From contig NZ_CP027792.1 in assembly GCF_003013695.1 (NCBI RefSeq), positions 1,198,501 through 1,262,500 of the forward strand: a stretch of DNA of 64,000 bases, in the 5' to 3' direction. The notes under the pieces were generated by a model. That model was not told where the DNA came from, did not search any database, and saw only the letters and a program-made list of their open reading frames with translations. A program made the translations under genes and the position numbers. Below are positions 17,906 through 26,996 of this stretch, one piece after another. The DNA is from Pulveribacter suum. Its GTDB lineage: Bacteria; Pseudomonadota; Gammaproteobacteria; Burkholderiales; Burkholderiaceae_C. The stretch's first letter is position 1. Each line of letters starts with the position of its first letter.

Positions 17906-19206
17906 GGCGTGGCACCTTGCAGGGGAGCGGCCGGCAGGCGCGCCAGGCGCTCCGCGGCCGGGGGGTGGGAGTAATAGAACCGGGCATAGGCCGGGTCGGG
18001 CGTCAGCGTGGAGGCATTGTCCTCGTAGAGCTTGAGCAGGGCCGAGGCCAGCTGAGCGCCGTCGGCCTGGGCGGCAGCATAGGCGTCGGCCTGGAACTCG
18101 TGCTTGCGCGACAGCTGGGCCATCAACGGCGTCAGGAACACGGTGAACACCGGCGCTGCCAGCAGGAACAGCAGCAGCGCCAGCGCGTCGTTGGGCGCCG
18201 AGCCGTCCAGCGACAGGTTGGGCACCACACCCAGGCCGGTGTAGAACCAGCCGCGCGTGGACAGCCAGCCCAGCAGCGCAAAGCCAGCCAAGGTCAGCGC
18301 GAACATGCCCGCCAGGCGCCGCGCGATGTGCCGGTGGTGGAAGTGCCCCAGCTCGTGCGCCAGCACGGCCTCGACCTCGTCGCCCGACAGTTGCTTGAGC
18401 AGCGTGTCGTAGAACACCACGCGCTTGGCCGCGCCGAAACCGGTGAAATACGCGTTGGCATGCGCGCTGCGGCGGCTGCCGTCCATCACGAACAGGCCGC
18501 GGGCGGTGAAGCCGCAGCGCTGCATCAGCGCCGTGACGCGCGTGCGCAGCGCCTCGTCTGCCAGCGGCTGGAACTTGTTGAACAGCGGCGCGATGAAGAG
18601 GGGATAGACCACCATCAGCAGCAGGTTGAAGCCCATCCACGCGGCCCAGGCCCACAGCCACCACAGCGGGCCGGCAGCGTGCATCAGCCACAGCACCAGC
18701 GCTGCCAGCGGCAGGCCGATGAGGGCGCCCACCAGCGTGGACTTGGCCAGGTCGGCCAGCCACAGGCGCGGCGTCATCTGGTTGAAGCCGAAGCGCTGCT
18801 CCAGCACGAAGGTCTGGTACAGCTGCGCCGGCAGATCCAGCAGGCCGCTGATGAGGGCAAAGCAGCCCAGCAGGGCCAGCTGCTGCAGCATGCCGCCGCC
18901 CAGCCAGGCCAGCAGCGCCTGGTTCAGCGCGTCCAGCCCACCCAGCAGCGTCCAGCCCAGCAGCAGTGCCAAGCCGAAGGCCAGCTGCAGCAGGCCCAGG
19001 CGCGTGCGGGCCAGGGTGTAGTCGGCCGCCTTCTGGTGCGCGGCCAGGGCGATGCGCTGGGCAAACGGCGCGGGCACGGCGCCGCGGTGCTGCGCCACGT
19101 GGCGCGCCTGCCGCGAGGCCAGCCAGAATTTCAGCAGCAGCCCGGCCACCAGGGTAGCGGCGAAGGCATAGGTCAGCAGGAGCGAGGGCGAGAGGAGCGA
19201 AGGCAT
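17902..19206 (-). CDS. M48 family metallopeptidase, Ste24/CAAX-protease-like
   Basis: 434 aa integral membrane zinc protease. Several hydrophobic segments surround the active site: HELGH (in VLAHELGHFHHRHIARRL) and a downstream glutamate ligand in EFQADAYAA. The N-terminal half with QTFVLEQRFGFNQMT matches the Ste24 type. The substrate in bacteria is unclear; membrane-protein quality control is likely. The ATG lacks a Shine-Dalgarno, and a minus-strand TAAACT (19216-19221) lies 9 nt upstream. Confidence 0.92.
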   Translation of the reverse strand: MPSLLSPSLLLTYAFAATLVAGLLLKFWLASRQARHVAQHRGAVPAPFAQRIALAAHQKAADYTLARTRLGLLQLAFGLALLLGWTLLGGLDALNQALLAWLGGGMLQQLALLGCFALISGLLDLPAQLYQTFVLEQRFGFNQMTPRLWLADLAKSTLVGALIGLPLAALVLWLMHAAGPLWWLWAWAAWMGFNLLLMVVYPLFIAPLFNKFQPLADEALRTRVTALMQRCGFTARGLFVMDGSRRSAHANAYFTGFGAAKRVVFYDTLLKQLSGDEVEAVLAHELGHFHHRHIARRLAGMFALTLAGFALLGWLSTRGWFYTGLGVVPNLSLDGSAPNDALALLLFLLAAPVFTVFLTPLMAQLSRKHEFQADAYAAAQADGAQLASALLKLYEDNASTLTPDPAYARFYYSHPPAAERLARLPAAPLQGATP

Positions 19207-19273
19207 GGGGCGTGAAGTTTAGGGCTTGGCATCGCGCCCTGGCGGGCCGCGGCGATCGGCGAAAATCGCTCCG

Positions 19274-19864
19274 ATGACCGACACCGCCCCCACTGCCGCC
19301 CCCGCGCTGGCCAAATCCGACATGAACCTGGTCTGGCTGGACTGTGAAATGTCCGGCCTGGACCCCGAAAAAGAACGCCTGCTGGAGATCGCCGTGGTCG
19401 TCACCGGCCCCGACCTCAGCCCGCGCATCGAGGGCCCGGTCCTCGTCATCCACCAGGGCGACGAGTTGCTGGGCGCCATGGACGCCTGGAACAAGGGTAC
19501 GCACGGCAGAAGCGGCCTGATCGAGAAGGTGCGCGCCTCCACCGTCACCGAGGCACAGGCAGAGGTCGAGCTGCTGGCCTTCCTCAAACGCTACGTGCCC
19601 AAGGGCAAGGCGCTGATGTGCGGCAACAGCATTGGCCAGGACCGGCGCTTTCTGGTGAAGTACATGCCCAAGCTGGAGGCCTTCTTTCACTACCGCAACC
19701 TGGACGTGAGCACGCTCAAGGAGCTGGCCCGGCGCTGGAAGCCCGAGGCCTACACAAGCTTCAAGAAAGCGCAGAAACATACGGCGCTGGCCGATGTCCA
19801 CGAATCAATTGACGAGTTGCAGCACTACAAAACGAAATTTTTCACACCTGGCAGCGTTGAATAA
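19274..19864 (+). CDS. orn: Oligoribonuclease
   Basis: 196 aa from ATG 19274. DEDDh exonuclease that degrades 2-5-nt RNAs and pGpG from c-di-GMP turnover. Motifs: [12 protein letters not shown], then [11 protein letters not shown], and [12 protein letters not shown] with [20 protein letters not shown] (19261-19266) ends 7 nt before the ATG, suggesting a leaderless start; an alternative ATG lies 16 codons inside. Functionally linked to the diguanylate cyclase at 23.4 kb. Confidence 0.95.
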   Translation: MTDTAPTAAPALAKSDMNLVWLDCEMSGLDPEKERLLEIAVVVTGPDLSPRIEGPVLVIHQGDELLGAMDAWNKGTHGRSGLIEKVRASTVTEAQAEVELLAFLKRYVPKGKALMCGNSIGQDRRFLVKYMPKLEAFFHYRNLDVSTLKELARRWKPEAYTSFKKAQKHTALADVHESIDELQHYKTKFFTPGSVE

Positions 19865-19926
19865 TCGGGCCGCCGCCGCGCCCCCCTTGGCGCACAGGCG
19901 CATTCATTCTTTGGAGACTTCAAGCC

Positions 19927-21057
19927 ATGTCCTTCCCGTTCAAATCCTCCGCCCTCGCTGCGGCTGCGCTGGTGTGCGCCACCGGTGCCTTTGCCCAGGA
20001 GCAGGTCGTCAAGATCGGCCATAGCGGCCCGTTGTCCGGCCCCAATACGTTTGCCGGCCGCGACAACGACAACGGCGTGCGCCTGGCCGTCGAGGAGCTG
20101 AATGCCCGCAAGATCAACGTGGGCGGCAAGACGCTCAAGTTCGAGGTGGTCTCGGAAGACGACCAGTGCGATGCCAAGGCGGGCGTGGCCGTGGCGCAGA
20201 AGTTCGTGGACACCGGAGTGCGCTACGTCATGGGCCCCTACTGCTCGGGCGTGACCATCCCCGCCTCGCGCGTGTACGACGGTGGCGGCACCATGGTCTC
20301 CACCGTGGGCACCAACCCCAAGATCACCGAGGCCGGCTACAAGAACCTGTTTCGCATCGTCGCCAGCGACGTGCAGGCGGGTGCCAACATGGCCGCCTAC
20401 GCCGCCAAGGATCTGAAGGCCAAGAAGGTCGCCGTGATCGACGACCGCACGGCCTTCGGCCAGGGCCTGGCCGACGAGTTCGCCAAGGAGGCGCAAAAGC
20501 TCGGCCTGACCGTGGTGGGCCGTGAGTTCACGACCGACAAGGCCACCGACTTCATGGCCATCCTCACCAACATCAAGGCCAAGCAGCCGGAAGCCATCTT
20601 CTACGGCGGCTACGCCCCGCAGGCCGCGCCCATGGCGCGCCAGATCAAGCAGTTGGGCATCCATGCCAAGCTGCTGGGCGGCGACACCCTGTGCAGCCCG
20701 GAGATGCCCAAGCTGGGCGGAGACGCCGTGGACGGCGTGGTGTACTGCGCCTACGCCGGCATGCTGATGGACAGCGACGCCGGTGCCAAGGGCTTCCAGG
20801 AAAAGTTCAAGAAGCGCTACAACCAGGCTCCCGATGTGTATGGCCCGTTCTACTACGACCAGGTCATGAACATCGGCCAGGCCATGGAAAAGTCCGGCTC
20901 CATCGATCCTGCCAAGGTGGGTGCCTACATGCACCAGAACACCTACAAGGGCGTGATGGGTGACTATGCCTACGACGCCAAGGGCAACCGCGTGAAGGCG
21001 CCCGTAGTGGTCATGACCTTTGAGGGCGGCAAGGCCAAGCCGCTGGCCAGCTACTGA
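19927..21057 (+). CDS. Branched-chain amino acid ABC transporter substrate-binding protein
   Basis: 376 aa periplasmic-binding protein of the LivJ/LivK type. Signal peptide MSFPFKSSALAAAALVCATG ends with AFA before residue 24. The mature protein opens VVKIGHSGPLSGPNTFAGRD and includes SEDDQCDAKAGVAVAQKFVD and MGPYCSGVTIPASRVYDGGG. It probably feeds the livHMGF complex encoded 11 kb upstream, though many such binding proteins are orphan. GGAGACTTCAAGCC precedes the start. Tandem hairpins and a terminator follow. Confidence 0.93.
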   Translation: MSFPFKSSALAAAALVCATGAFAQEQVVKIGHSGPLSGPNTFAGRDNDNGVRLAVEELNARKINVGGKTLKFEVVSEDDQCDAKAGVAVAQKFVDTGVRYVMGPYCSGVTIPASRVYDGGGTMVSTVGTNPKITEAGYKNLFRIVASDVQAGANMAAYAAKDLKAKKVAVIDDRTAFGQGLADEFAKEAQKLGLTVVGREFTTDKATDFMAILTNIKAKQPEAIFYGGYAPQAAPMARQIKQLGIHAKLLGGDTLCSPEMPKLGGDAVDGVVYCAYAGMLMDSDAGAKGFQEKFKKRYNQAPDVYGPFYYDQVMNIGQAMEKSGSIDPAKVGAYMHQNTYKGVMGDYAYDAKGNRVKAPVVVMTFEGGKAKPLASY

Positions 21058-21068
21058 GCCTGATGACC

Positions 21069-21144
21069 TTGCACGGTTTGCGGGAAAACCCGAACCGTGC
21101 AATAATCGCGCATTGCACTGCTCCAAGCGCAGTGCAATTTTTTT
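21069..21144 (+). terminator. Tandem hairpins and intrinsic terminator after the livK-type gene
   Basis: First hairpin at 21069-21102: TTGCACGGTT pairs with AACCGTGCAA over an inner CGGG/CCCG and AAAA loop, without a T-run. Second at 21112-21138: ATTGCACTGC pairs with GCAGTGCAAT and six Ts follow. Both share TTGCAC/GTGCAA, so alternative pairing is possible. Confidence 0.85.
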
Positions 21145-21325
21145 GCGCATCTCCCTTCATTCTCCGGGCCCTTGCACTGAACGCTTTCGCAGCGACGTGC
21201 AGCATGAATTGCCCGCCCAGGCCGTCCGCTACGGCCCTGGTCTCGTTTGATGGTTGATGTTTTGTAACCATTGACGAGGCCCCCGTTTGGGTAGCGCCAG
21301 CGGCGCTCGTTGCCGGAGAAAATTC

Positions 21326-23281
21326 ATGACTGATCGTTTGCAAGAGCAGGGCCAAGCCGCGCCTGCCGATACCACCGTGCTGCAGGAGGGCGCTGCTGCG
21401 CCCGTCGCCACCGAAACCACGGAAACCCTGGAAACCACCGAGGCCTCCCAGCCCGACGGTTTCACCCTCCTGGGCCTGGCGCCCGAGCTGGTGCAGGCGG
21501 TGCGTGACCTGGGCTACACCCAGCCCACGGCCGTGCAGGACAAGGCCATCCCGCTGGCCATGGGCGCAGGCGGCGAAGCCGGCCGCTTCATCGACCTGAT
21601 GGTCTCCAGCCAGACGGGCAGCGGCAAGACCGCGGCCTTTTTGCTGCCCGTGCTGCACACGCTGATCCAGCAGCAGGCCGAGGCCGATGAGGCTGCCCGC
21701 ACAGAGCACGAGCGTGCCGCCGCAGAGGCAGCCGCCCGCGGCGAGGCGCCCCCGAAGCGTCCCAAGCGCAAGAACCCGCTGCAGGCGCGCAGCTTCAAGG
21801 CCGCCACGCCTGGCGCCCTCGTGCTGTGCCCCACGCGCGAACTGGCCCAGCAGGTGGCGCATGACGCCATCGAGCTGGTCAAGCACTGCAAGGGCCTGCG
21901 CATCGCCAACGTCGTGGGCGGCATGCCCTACCAGGTGCAGATCGCCCGCCTGCAGAACGCCAACCTGGTCGTGGCCACGCCCGGCCGCCTGCTGGACCTG
22001 CAGCGCTCGCAGCAGATCAAGCTGGACCAGGTGCAGTTCCTGGTCGTGGACGAAGCCGACCGCATGCTGGATCTGGGTTTTGCCGATGACCTGGCCGAAA
22101 TCAACGAACTGACGGCCGCGCGCCAGCAAACCATGATGTTCAGCGCCACCTTCGCGCCGCGCATCCAGCAGCTGGCCATGCGCGTGATGCACGACGGCGG
22201 TGCCAGCGTGCAGCGGGTGCAGATCGATACGCCGCATGAAAAGCACGCCAACATCAAGCAGACGCTGTTCTGGGCCGACAACGCCCAGCACAAGAGGAAG
22301 CTGCTGGACCACTGGCTGCGCGACACCACCATCGACCAGGCCATTGTCTTCGCCAGCACGCAGATCGAATGCGACGGCTTGGCCAACGACCTGCAGCAAG
22401 AAGGCTTTTCTGCCGTCGCGCTGCACGGCGCCCTGAGCCAGGGCCTGCGCAACCGCCGCCTGATGGCGCTGCGCAACGGCCAGGTGCAGATCCTGGTGGC
22501 TACTGACGTGGCGGCGCGCGGCATCGACGTGCCCACCATCACCCACGTCTTCAATTTCGGCCTGCCCATGAAGGCCGAGGACTACACGCACCGCATTGGC
22601 CGCACCGGCCGTGCCGGCCGCGACGGGCTGGCCGTGACGTTTGCCGAGATCCGCGACCGCCGCAAGATCTTCGACATCGAAGGCTACAGCCGCCAGCCGT
22701 TCACCGCCGAGGTGATCGCCGGGCTGGAGCCTACGCAGCGCTTCCCGCAGACGGGCGGACGCGGCGGTGACTTCGGCGGCAACGGCCGCGGCGGGCGCGA
22801 GGGCGGCCGTGGCCGTGGCGAGCGTTTTGGCCGTGGCGGCGAGCAGCAGCAGCGTGGCAGCGGCTTTGGCGGCGCGCGCTTCAACGACCGCGCCGACAAC
22901 CGCTTTGGTGACCGTGCCGACAACCGCTTTGGCGACCGCGCCGACAACCGCTTTGGCGCGCCGCGCCAGGAGTTCGATGCCCGCGCTCCGCGCGGCCCGG
23001 CCCGCGGCGGTGAAGGCTTTGCCGGCGGCCCCGCCGGTGCCGGCCGCAGCGGCTACGGCCACGCACCGCGCCGTGACGCCGAAGGCTACGGCCGCCATGG
23101 CGGCTTTAGCGAAGGCCGTGAGCGCAGCGGCGGCGCTGCTGGTGGCCGCGGCGACTTCGGTCGTGGCGGCGACTTCGCCGCCCGCCCGGCCAAGCCGGCT
23201 TTCAGCAAGCCGCAAGGCGCCGGCCGTCCGTACGCCCCGCGTGCCGACGCACCGCGCCGCACGGAGCGTTCCGGCCGCTGA
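21326..23281 (+). CDS. DEAD-box RNA helicase, RhlE-like, with long glycine/arginine-rich tail
   Basis: 651 aa from ATG 21326 with GGAGA just upstream. Core motifs: SSQTGSGKTAAF, PTRELAQQV, TPGRLLDL, VDEADRMLDLGF, FSATF and HRIGRTGRAGR. An alanine/glutamate and basic insertion of about 50 residues (QQQAEADEAARTEHERAAAE onward) sits between motifs I and Ia. The last ~180 residues are RGG-type, including three DRADNRFG repeats (22886-22957), and probably bind RNA. Ribosome assembly or cold adaptation is usual for such helicases. The 268-bp upstream gap carries the preceding terminator and an uncharacterised leader. Confidence 0.92.
   Translation: MTDRLQEQGQAAPADTTVLQEGAAAPVATETTETLETTEASQPDGFTLLGLAPELVQAVRDLGYTQPTAVQDKAIPLAMGAGGEAGRFIDLMVSSQTGSGKTAAFLLPVLHTLIQQQAEADEAARTEHERAAAEAAARGEAPPKRPKRKNPLQARSFKAATPGALVLCPTRELAQQVAHDAIELVKHCKGLRIANVVGGMPYQVQIARLQNANLVVATPGRLLDLQRSQQIKLDQVQFLVVDEADRMLDLGFADDLAEINELTAARQQTMMFSATFAPRIQQLAMRVMHDGGASVQRVQIDTPHEKHANIKQTLFWADNAQHKRKLLDHWLRDTTIDQAIVFASTQIECDGLANDLQQEGFSAVALHGALSQGLRNRRLMALRNGQVQILVATDVAARGIDVPTITHVFNFGLPMKAEDYTHRIGRTGRAGRDGLAVTFAEIRDRRKIFDIEGYSRQPFTAEVIAGLEPTQRFPQTGGRGGDFGGNGRGGREGGRGRGERFGRGGEQQQRGSGFGGARFNDRADNRFGDRADNRFGDRADNRFGAPRQEFDARAPRGPARGGEGFAGGPAGAGRSGYGHAPRRDAEGYGRHGGFSEGRERSGGAAGGRGDFGRGGDFAARPAKPAFSKPQGAGRPYAPRADAPRRTERSGR
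22886..22957 (+). repeat. Three 24-bp in-frame tandem repeats in the helicase tail
   Basis: Units at 22886-22909, 22910-22933 and 22934-22957 each encode DRADNRFG and differ only at silent positions. Such tracts can vary in copy number. Confidence 0.9.
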
Positions 23282-23316
23282 CCGGTTGCCCCAGCGCCCC
23301 GGGCGCTGATCGCACA

Positions 23317-23353
23317 AAAGCCAGCCTGCAGCAACCTGCAGGCTGGCTTTTTT
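23317..23353 (+). terminator. Intrinsic terminator after the DEAD-box helicase gene
   Basis: Stem AAAGCCAGCCTGCAG/CTGCAGGCTGGCTTT with a CAAC loop and a run of six Ts. Confidence 0.94.
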
Positions 23354-23401
23354 CATGCCTGCGGCCACCCGGATAATGGCGCCCTTCCCGGGAGGTTGTG
23401 C

Positions 23402-24874
23402 ATGTCATCCGCTTTGTCTTCGCAGGCCGATTTCGAACACATGTTCGAGCTGGCCCCCGTCTCGCTGTGGCTGGAAGACTACAGCGGCGTGCGTGCGCTG
23501 TTTGCCCGCTGGCGCGGCGAAGGCGTGACCGACCTGGCTGCGCACCTGCGCCAGCATCCCGGGCGGGTGGCCGAGTACGGCGCCGCCATCCGGGTGCTGA
23601 AGGTGAACCAGCGCACGCTGCAGCTGCTGGCCGCGCCCGACGAGGCGGCGCTGGTGGCCTCGCTGGGCCGGGTCTTCAGCGGCGACATGCACGAGCACGC
23701 CATTGCCGAGATCGAGCAGCTGTGGAGCGGCGCGCTGGAGTTTTCCAACCAGACGGTGAACTACGCATTGGACGGGCGGCGGCTGGACGTGCGCATCCGC
23801 GGCCGCATCCTGCCCGGCCACGAGGACACCTGGAGCCGCGTGCTGGTCTCGATGGAGGACAACACCGAGGAGCTGCGCGCGCGTGGGCAGCTGCAGCGCA
23901 GCGAGCAGTACGCACGCGGGCTGTTCGAGCACTCGCCCGTGTCGCTGTGGGTGGAGGATTTCAGCCAGGTCAAGCGCCTGCTGGACGACGTGCGTGCCCG
24001 CGGCATCGATGACTTCAGGACCTTCCTCAAGGTGCACCCGGATTTCGTCGAGCAATGCATGCGCGAGATCCGTGTGGCCGACGTGAACCGGCTCACGCTG
24101 CGCCTGTTCGGTGCGTCCGACAAGGGCGAGCTGCTGGCTGCCACCCACCGCATGTTCCGTGGGGAAATGCGCGAGTCCTTCACCGATCAGCTGCTGGACC
24201 TGTGGGACGGCAAGCTCGAGCAGCAGCGCGAGGTGGTCAACTACAACCTGGCCGGCGAGCCGCTGCACATCCACATGCAGTTCGCCGTGCTGCACGAGCG
24301 CCGCCACGACTGGGGCATGGTGCTGCTGTCGCTGGTGGACATCACGGCGCGCAAGAAGGCCGAGGCCTATCTGGAATACCTGGGCAAGCACGACGTGCTG
24401 ACGGGCCTGCGCAACCGGGCCTACTACGTCGAGGAGCTCGGGCGCCTGGCGCGCAAGGGGCCCTGGCCCGTCGGCGTGCTGGCCATCGACGTGAACGGCC
24501 TGAAGGCGCTCAACGACGAGCAGGGCCATGCCGCGGGCGACGCCATGCTGCGCCGCGCCGGCGAGGTGCTGTCCAAGGCCGTGGACGCGCCGGCCTGCGC
24601 CGCGCGCATCGGCGGCGACGAGTTCTCCATCCTGCTGCCCGGCGGCGACGAGCGCGCCGTGCAGGCCATGGCCGAGCGACTGCTGACGCTGCAGGAGCTG
24701 AACAACCAGTTCTACCCGGGCCAGGCGCTCAGCCTGTCGGTGGGCGCGGCGCTGGCGCAGCAGGGCGAGTCGCTGGAGGCCGCCATGCACCTGGCCGACC
24801 AGGCCATGTATGCGCAAAAGGCGCAGTACTACGCGGCCGGGCAAAGCCTGGACCGGCGCGGGCGGGGCGGCTGA
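23402..24874 (+). CDS. Diguanylate cyclase with two tandem PAS-like sensor domains
   Basis: 490 aa, no membrane segment. Residues about 10-160 and 170-320 are two copies of the same sensor module: MFELAPVSLWLEDYSGV and LFEHSPVSLWVEDFSQV, each followed by an INxxTLxLF-type core (VNQRTLQLLAA and VNRLTLRLFGA). The GGDEF domain starts at HDVLTGLRNRAYY, with the catalytic GGDEF at residues 404-408, so c-di-GMP synthesis is expected. The RxxD inhibitory site five residues before it is absent (it reads APACAARI), so product inhibition is not expected. ATG 23402 has GGGAGG upstream. It may be linked functionally to the surface-adhesin locus at 39.7 kb, but nothing in the sequence shows this. Confidence 0.92.
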   Translation: MSSALSSQADFEHMFELAPVSLWLEDYSGVRALFARWRGEGVTDLAAHLRQHPGRVAEYGAAIRVLKVNQRTLQLLAAPDEAALVASLGRVFSGDMHEHAIAEIEQLWSGALEFSNQTVNYALDGRRLDVRIRGRILPGHEDTWSRVLVSMEDNTEELRARGQLQRSEQYARGLFEHSPVSLWVEDFSQVKRLLDDVRARGIDDFRTFLKVHPDFVEQCMREIRVADVNRLTLRLFGASDKGELLAATHRMFRGEMRESFTDQLLDLWDGKLEQQREVVNYNLAGEPLHIHMQFAVLHERRHDWGMVLLSLVDITARKKAEAYLEYLGKHDVLTGLRNRAYYVEELGRLARKGPWPVGVLAIDVNGLKALNDEQGHAAGDAMLRRAGEVLSKAVDAPACAARIGGDEFSILLPGGDERAVQAMAERLLTLQELNNQFYPGQALSLSVGAALAQQGESLEAAMHLADQAMYAQKAQYYAAGQSLDRRGRGG

Positions 24875-24875
24875 A

Positions 24876-26105
24876 TCAGTCCTGCGCCGTGCGGCCGATC
24901 TCCGGCCAGCGGTGGTGCAGATAGACCCACGAGACCAGGCCCACGCACATCATCAGCAGCGAGGCCAGCGCCAGCATCTGCGTGGACTGCATGACCAGCG
25001 GCGCCACCACGCCGGCCACCAGGCCATTGGCGGTGGAGCCCACGAAGGCCTGCAGCGACGAGGCCATGCCGCGGCGGTGGGGGTACAGGTCCAGCACCAG
25101 CAGGGTGACCACCGGCACCATCAGGGCCCAGCCGAAGGAGAAAACGGCAATCGGCACCATGGCCCAGGCGGCGTGCGGCGGCAGCACCAGATTCAGCCCC
25201 AGGTTCAGCAGCGCCATGGCCAGCATGATGACGAAGCCGTGGCGAATCTGGCGCTTCGGGGCGATGCGCCCGGCCAGGCGCCCGCTGGCCCAGGCCCCGC
25301 CCATGATGCCGGCGATGTTGAGCATGAAGAACCAGTAGAACTCGGTGGGCGCCAGCTGCAGGTGCTCGCCCAGGAAGGCCGGCGCCGACAGCACGTACAG
25401 GAACATGCCGTTGAACGGCACGCCACTGGCCAGCGCCAGCAGCACGAAGCGCGGGCTGGTGCCCAGTTCGAGATAGCCGCGCAGCAGGTGGCCCATGTGC
25501 AGCGGCTGGCGCTGCGCTGGCGGCAGCGACTCGGGCAGCAGCCGCCAGTTGGCCACCCACAGGACGATGCCCACGCCGGTGAGGAACCAGAACACGCTGT
25601 GCCAGTTCAGGTGCGCCGACAGCCAGCCGCCCACCATGGGGGCGATGGCCGGCGCCACGCCGAAGAAGATGGTCACCTGGCTCATTACCTGCTGGGCCTG
25701 GGCGGGCGGATAGATGTCGCGGATGACGGCGCGCGAGACGACGATGCCCGCGCCCGCCGACAGCCCCTGCAGCGCGCGAAAGAAGATCAGCTGGCCGATG
25801 CTTTGCGCCATGGCGCAGCCGGCCGAGGCAATGGTGAAGATGGCCAGCCCCCACAGCACCACCGGCCGGCGGCCGAAGCCGTCGGACAGCGAGCCGTGGA
25901 ACAGCGTCATGAAGGCAAAGCCGAACAGGTAGGCCGACAGTGTCTGCTGCATCTCCACCGGCGTGGCCTGCAGCGAGCGCGCGATGGCGCCGAAGGCGGG
26001 CAGGTAGGTGTCGATGGAAAACGGCCCCACCATGCCCAGCAGCGCCAGCAGGACGGCAAGGGCCCAGCGGGGGCCGCGCCAGAGGTTGGAGGCGTCAGGA
26101 TGCAT
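24876..26105 (-). CDS. Bcr/CflA family drug-resistance MFS transporter
   Basis: 409 aa from ATG 26105 (MHPDASNLWRGPRW), with 12 predicted membrane segments. Drug:H+ antiporter-1 signatures: DTYLPAFGAIARSLQATPVEMQQTLSAYL, and SDGFGRRPVVLWGLAIF as motif A. Relatives export bicyclomycin, chloramphenicol or dipeptides; the substrate here is unknown. It converges with the GGDEF gene with 1 bp between the stops and no terminator. Confidence 0.9.
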   Translation of the reverse strand: MHPDASNLWRGPRWALAVLLALLGMVGPFSIDTYLPAFGAIARSLQATPVEMQQTLSAYLFGFAFMTLFHGSLSDGFGRRPVVLWGLAIFTIASAGCAMAQSIGQLIFFRALQGLSAGAGIVVSRAVIRDIYPPAQAQQVMSQVTIFFGVAPAIAPMVGGWLSAHLNWHSVFWFLTGVGIVLWVANWRLLPESLPPAQRQPLHMGHLLRGYLELGTSPRFVLLALASGVPFNGMFLYVLSAPAFLGEHLQLAPTEFYWFFMLNIAGIMGGAWASGRLAGRIAPKRQIRHGFVIMLAMALLNLGLNLVLPPHAAWAMVPIAVFSFGWALMVPVVTLLVLDLYPHRRGMASSLQAFVGSTANGLVAGVVAPLVMQSTQMLALASLLMMCVGLVSWVYLHHRWPEIGRTAQD

Positions 26106-26195
26106 GGTGGGGCGGCAGGGGCAAGGTGCAGGGCGCACGCGCGGCGCCGGGCCGGAAATTATCGGCCAAGCCCCGCCCGCGCGTGCTGCAGGCAG

Positions 26196-26262
26196 GCTCT
26201 TTAGCTACTTATTTAATAGCTGCTACCGCTTGCCCAGTAAGGGCTGGAGGCCAAAAAGGCTT
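26196..26262 (+). repeat. Dispersed repeat, copy between the MFS and PCu(A)C genes
   Basis: Contains TTTAATAGCTGCTACCGCTT, then GCCCAGTAAGGGCTGGAGGCCA. The right half GGGCTGGAGGCC matches the copy before the CobN-like gene. Confidence 0.82.
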
Positions 26263-26277
26263 GAAACCGCCAGAGGA

Positions 26278-26757
26278 TCAGTGCTGCTTGCCGTGGCCAT
26301 GGCCGTGGGCCGGGGCAGTGCCCAGGGCGCGCACCGGCGCCTGCACCTGCACCGTCTGGCGCTGGCCGCCTGCGGCCTCGAACACCAGCGTCAGCGGCAC
26401 GTCGGCGCCGGCCGCCACGGGCTGCTTCAGGTCCATCAGCATGATGTGGTAGCCGCCGGGCTTGAGCTCCACCGGTGCGCCCGCGGGCACGTCCAGGCCC
26501 GGCATCTGGCGCATCTTCATCACGTCGCCCTCCAGCTTCATTTCGTGGATTTCCGCGACACCGGCCACCGGGCTGCTGGCTTCGACCAGGCGTGCGTCTT
26601 TCTCGGCCGTCAGGCGCATGAAGGCGCCGGTGGCCTTTTGCTGTGGCACGGCGGCGCGCACCCAGGCGTCGTGCACGGTGACCTGTGCGTGGGCCTGGGC
26701 GGCGAGCAGGGCGGCGCCTGCCAGGGCGAAGGAGGGGAGAAGTCGGAAGGCTTGCAT
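26278..26757 (-). CDS. Periplasmic copper chaperone PCu(A)C
   Basis: 159 aa. Signal peptide ends at QAHA (about residue 24). The copper-binding pattern H(M)x10Mx21HxM is intact: EIHEMKLEGDVMKMRQMPG then GGYHIMLMD. A histidine-rich tail HGHGHGKQH adds possible metal ligands. PCu(A)C proteins insert copper into the CuA site of cytochrome oxidase; the usual Sco partner is not adjacent. A minus-strand CATAAT (26766-26771) lies 8 nt before the ATG, consistent with a leaderless message. Confidence 0.93.
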   Translation of the reverse strand: MQAFRLLPSFALAGAALLAAQAHAQVTVHDAWVRAAVPQQKATGAFMRLTAEKDARLVEASSPVAGVAEIHEMKLEGDVMKMRQMPGLDVPAGAPVELKPGGYHIMLMDLKQPVAAGADVPLTLVFEAAGGQRQTVQVQAPVRALGTAPAHGHGHGKQH

Positions 26758-26868
26758 GGGAGGGGATTATGGGCACTGAACCCCCGCCAGACGGGCCGGC
26801 CTGGCGCGACGGCGGGTTGAGGCAGCGCAAGCCGGCGCTGTAGGAATGTGTGTCATGATACGCAAATA

Positions 26869-26885
26869 CAAATGAATCTCATTTG
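26869..26885. promoter_or_regulatory. Candidate Fur box upstream of the TonB receptor
   Basis: Perfect palindrome CAAATGA-ATC-TCATTTG in an AT-rich patch 112 bp before the receptor start. It resembles betaproteobacterial Fur sites (AATGA..TCATT) more than Zur sites. It suggests iron repression of the four-gene operon downstream. Confidence 0.6.
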
Positions 26886-26996
26886 TCTTCGTGCATGCCG
26901 TCATGGCGCGCACGCTTTGCTGCCACCCCGCCCAGCCCCACGCAAGCCCCTGCATGCCAGCGTCCAGCCACCGCGGTTTTTCCCGGAAAAACGCCC

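Noticed and set aside
17543..19801. A 752-codon minus-strand frame ending with the PCD protein
   Set aside because: Only the final 120 codons are the dehydratase; the remainder is out of frame with the M48 peptidase and antisense to orn.
26860..26890. Zur box upstream of the TonB/CobN-like operon
   Set aside because: Related Pseudomonas genes are zinc-controlled, but the palindrome CAAATGA-ATC-TCATTTG lacks the GTTATAnTATAAC core and fits Fur better.
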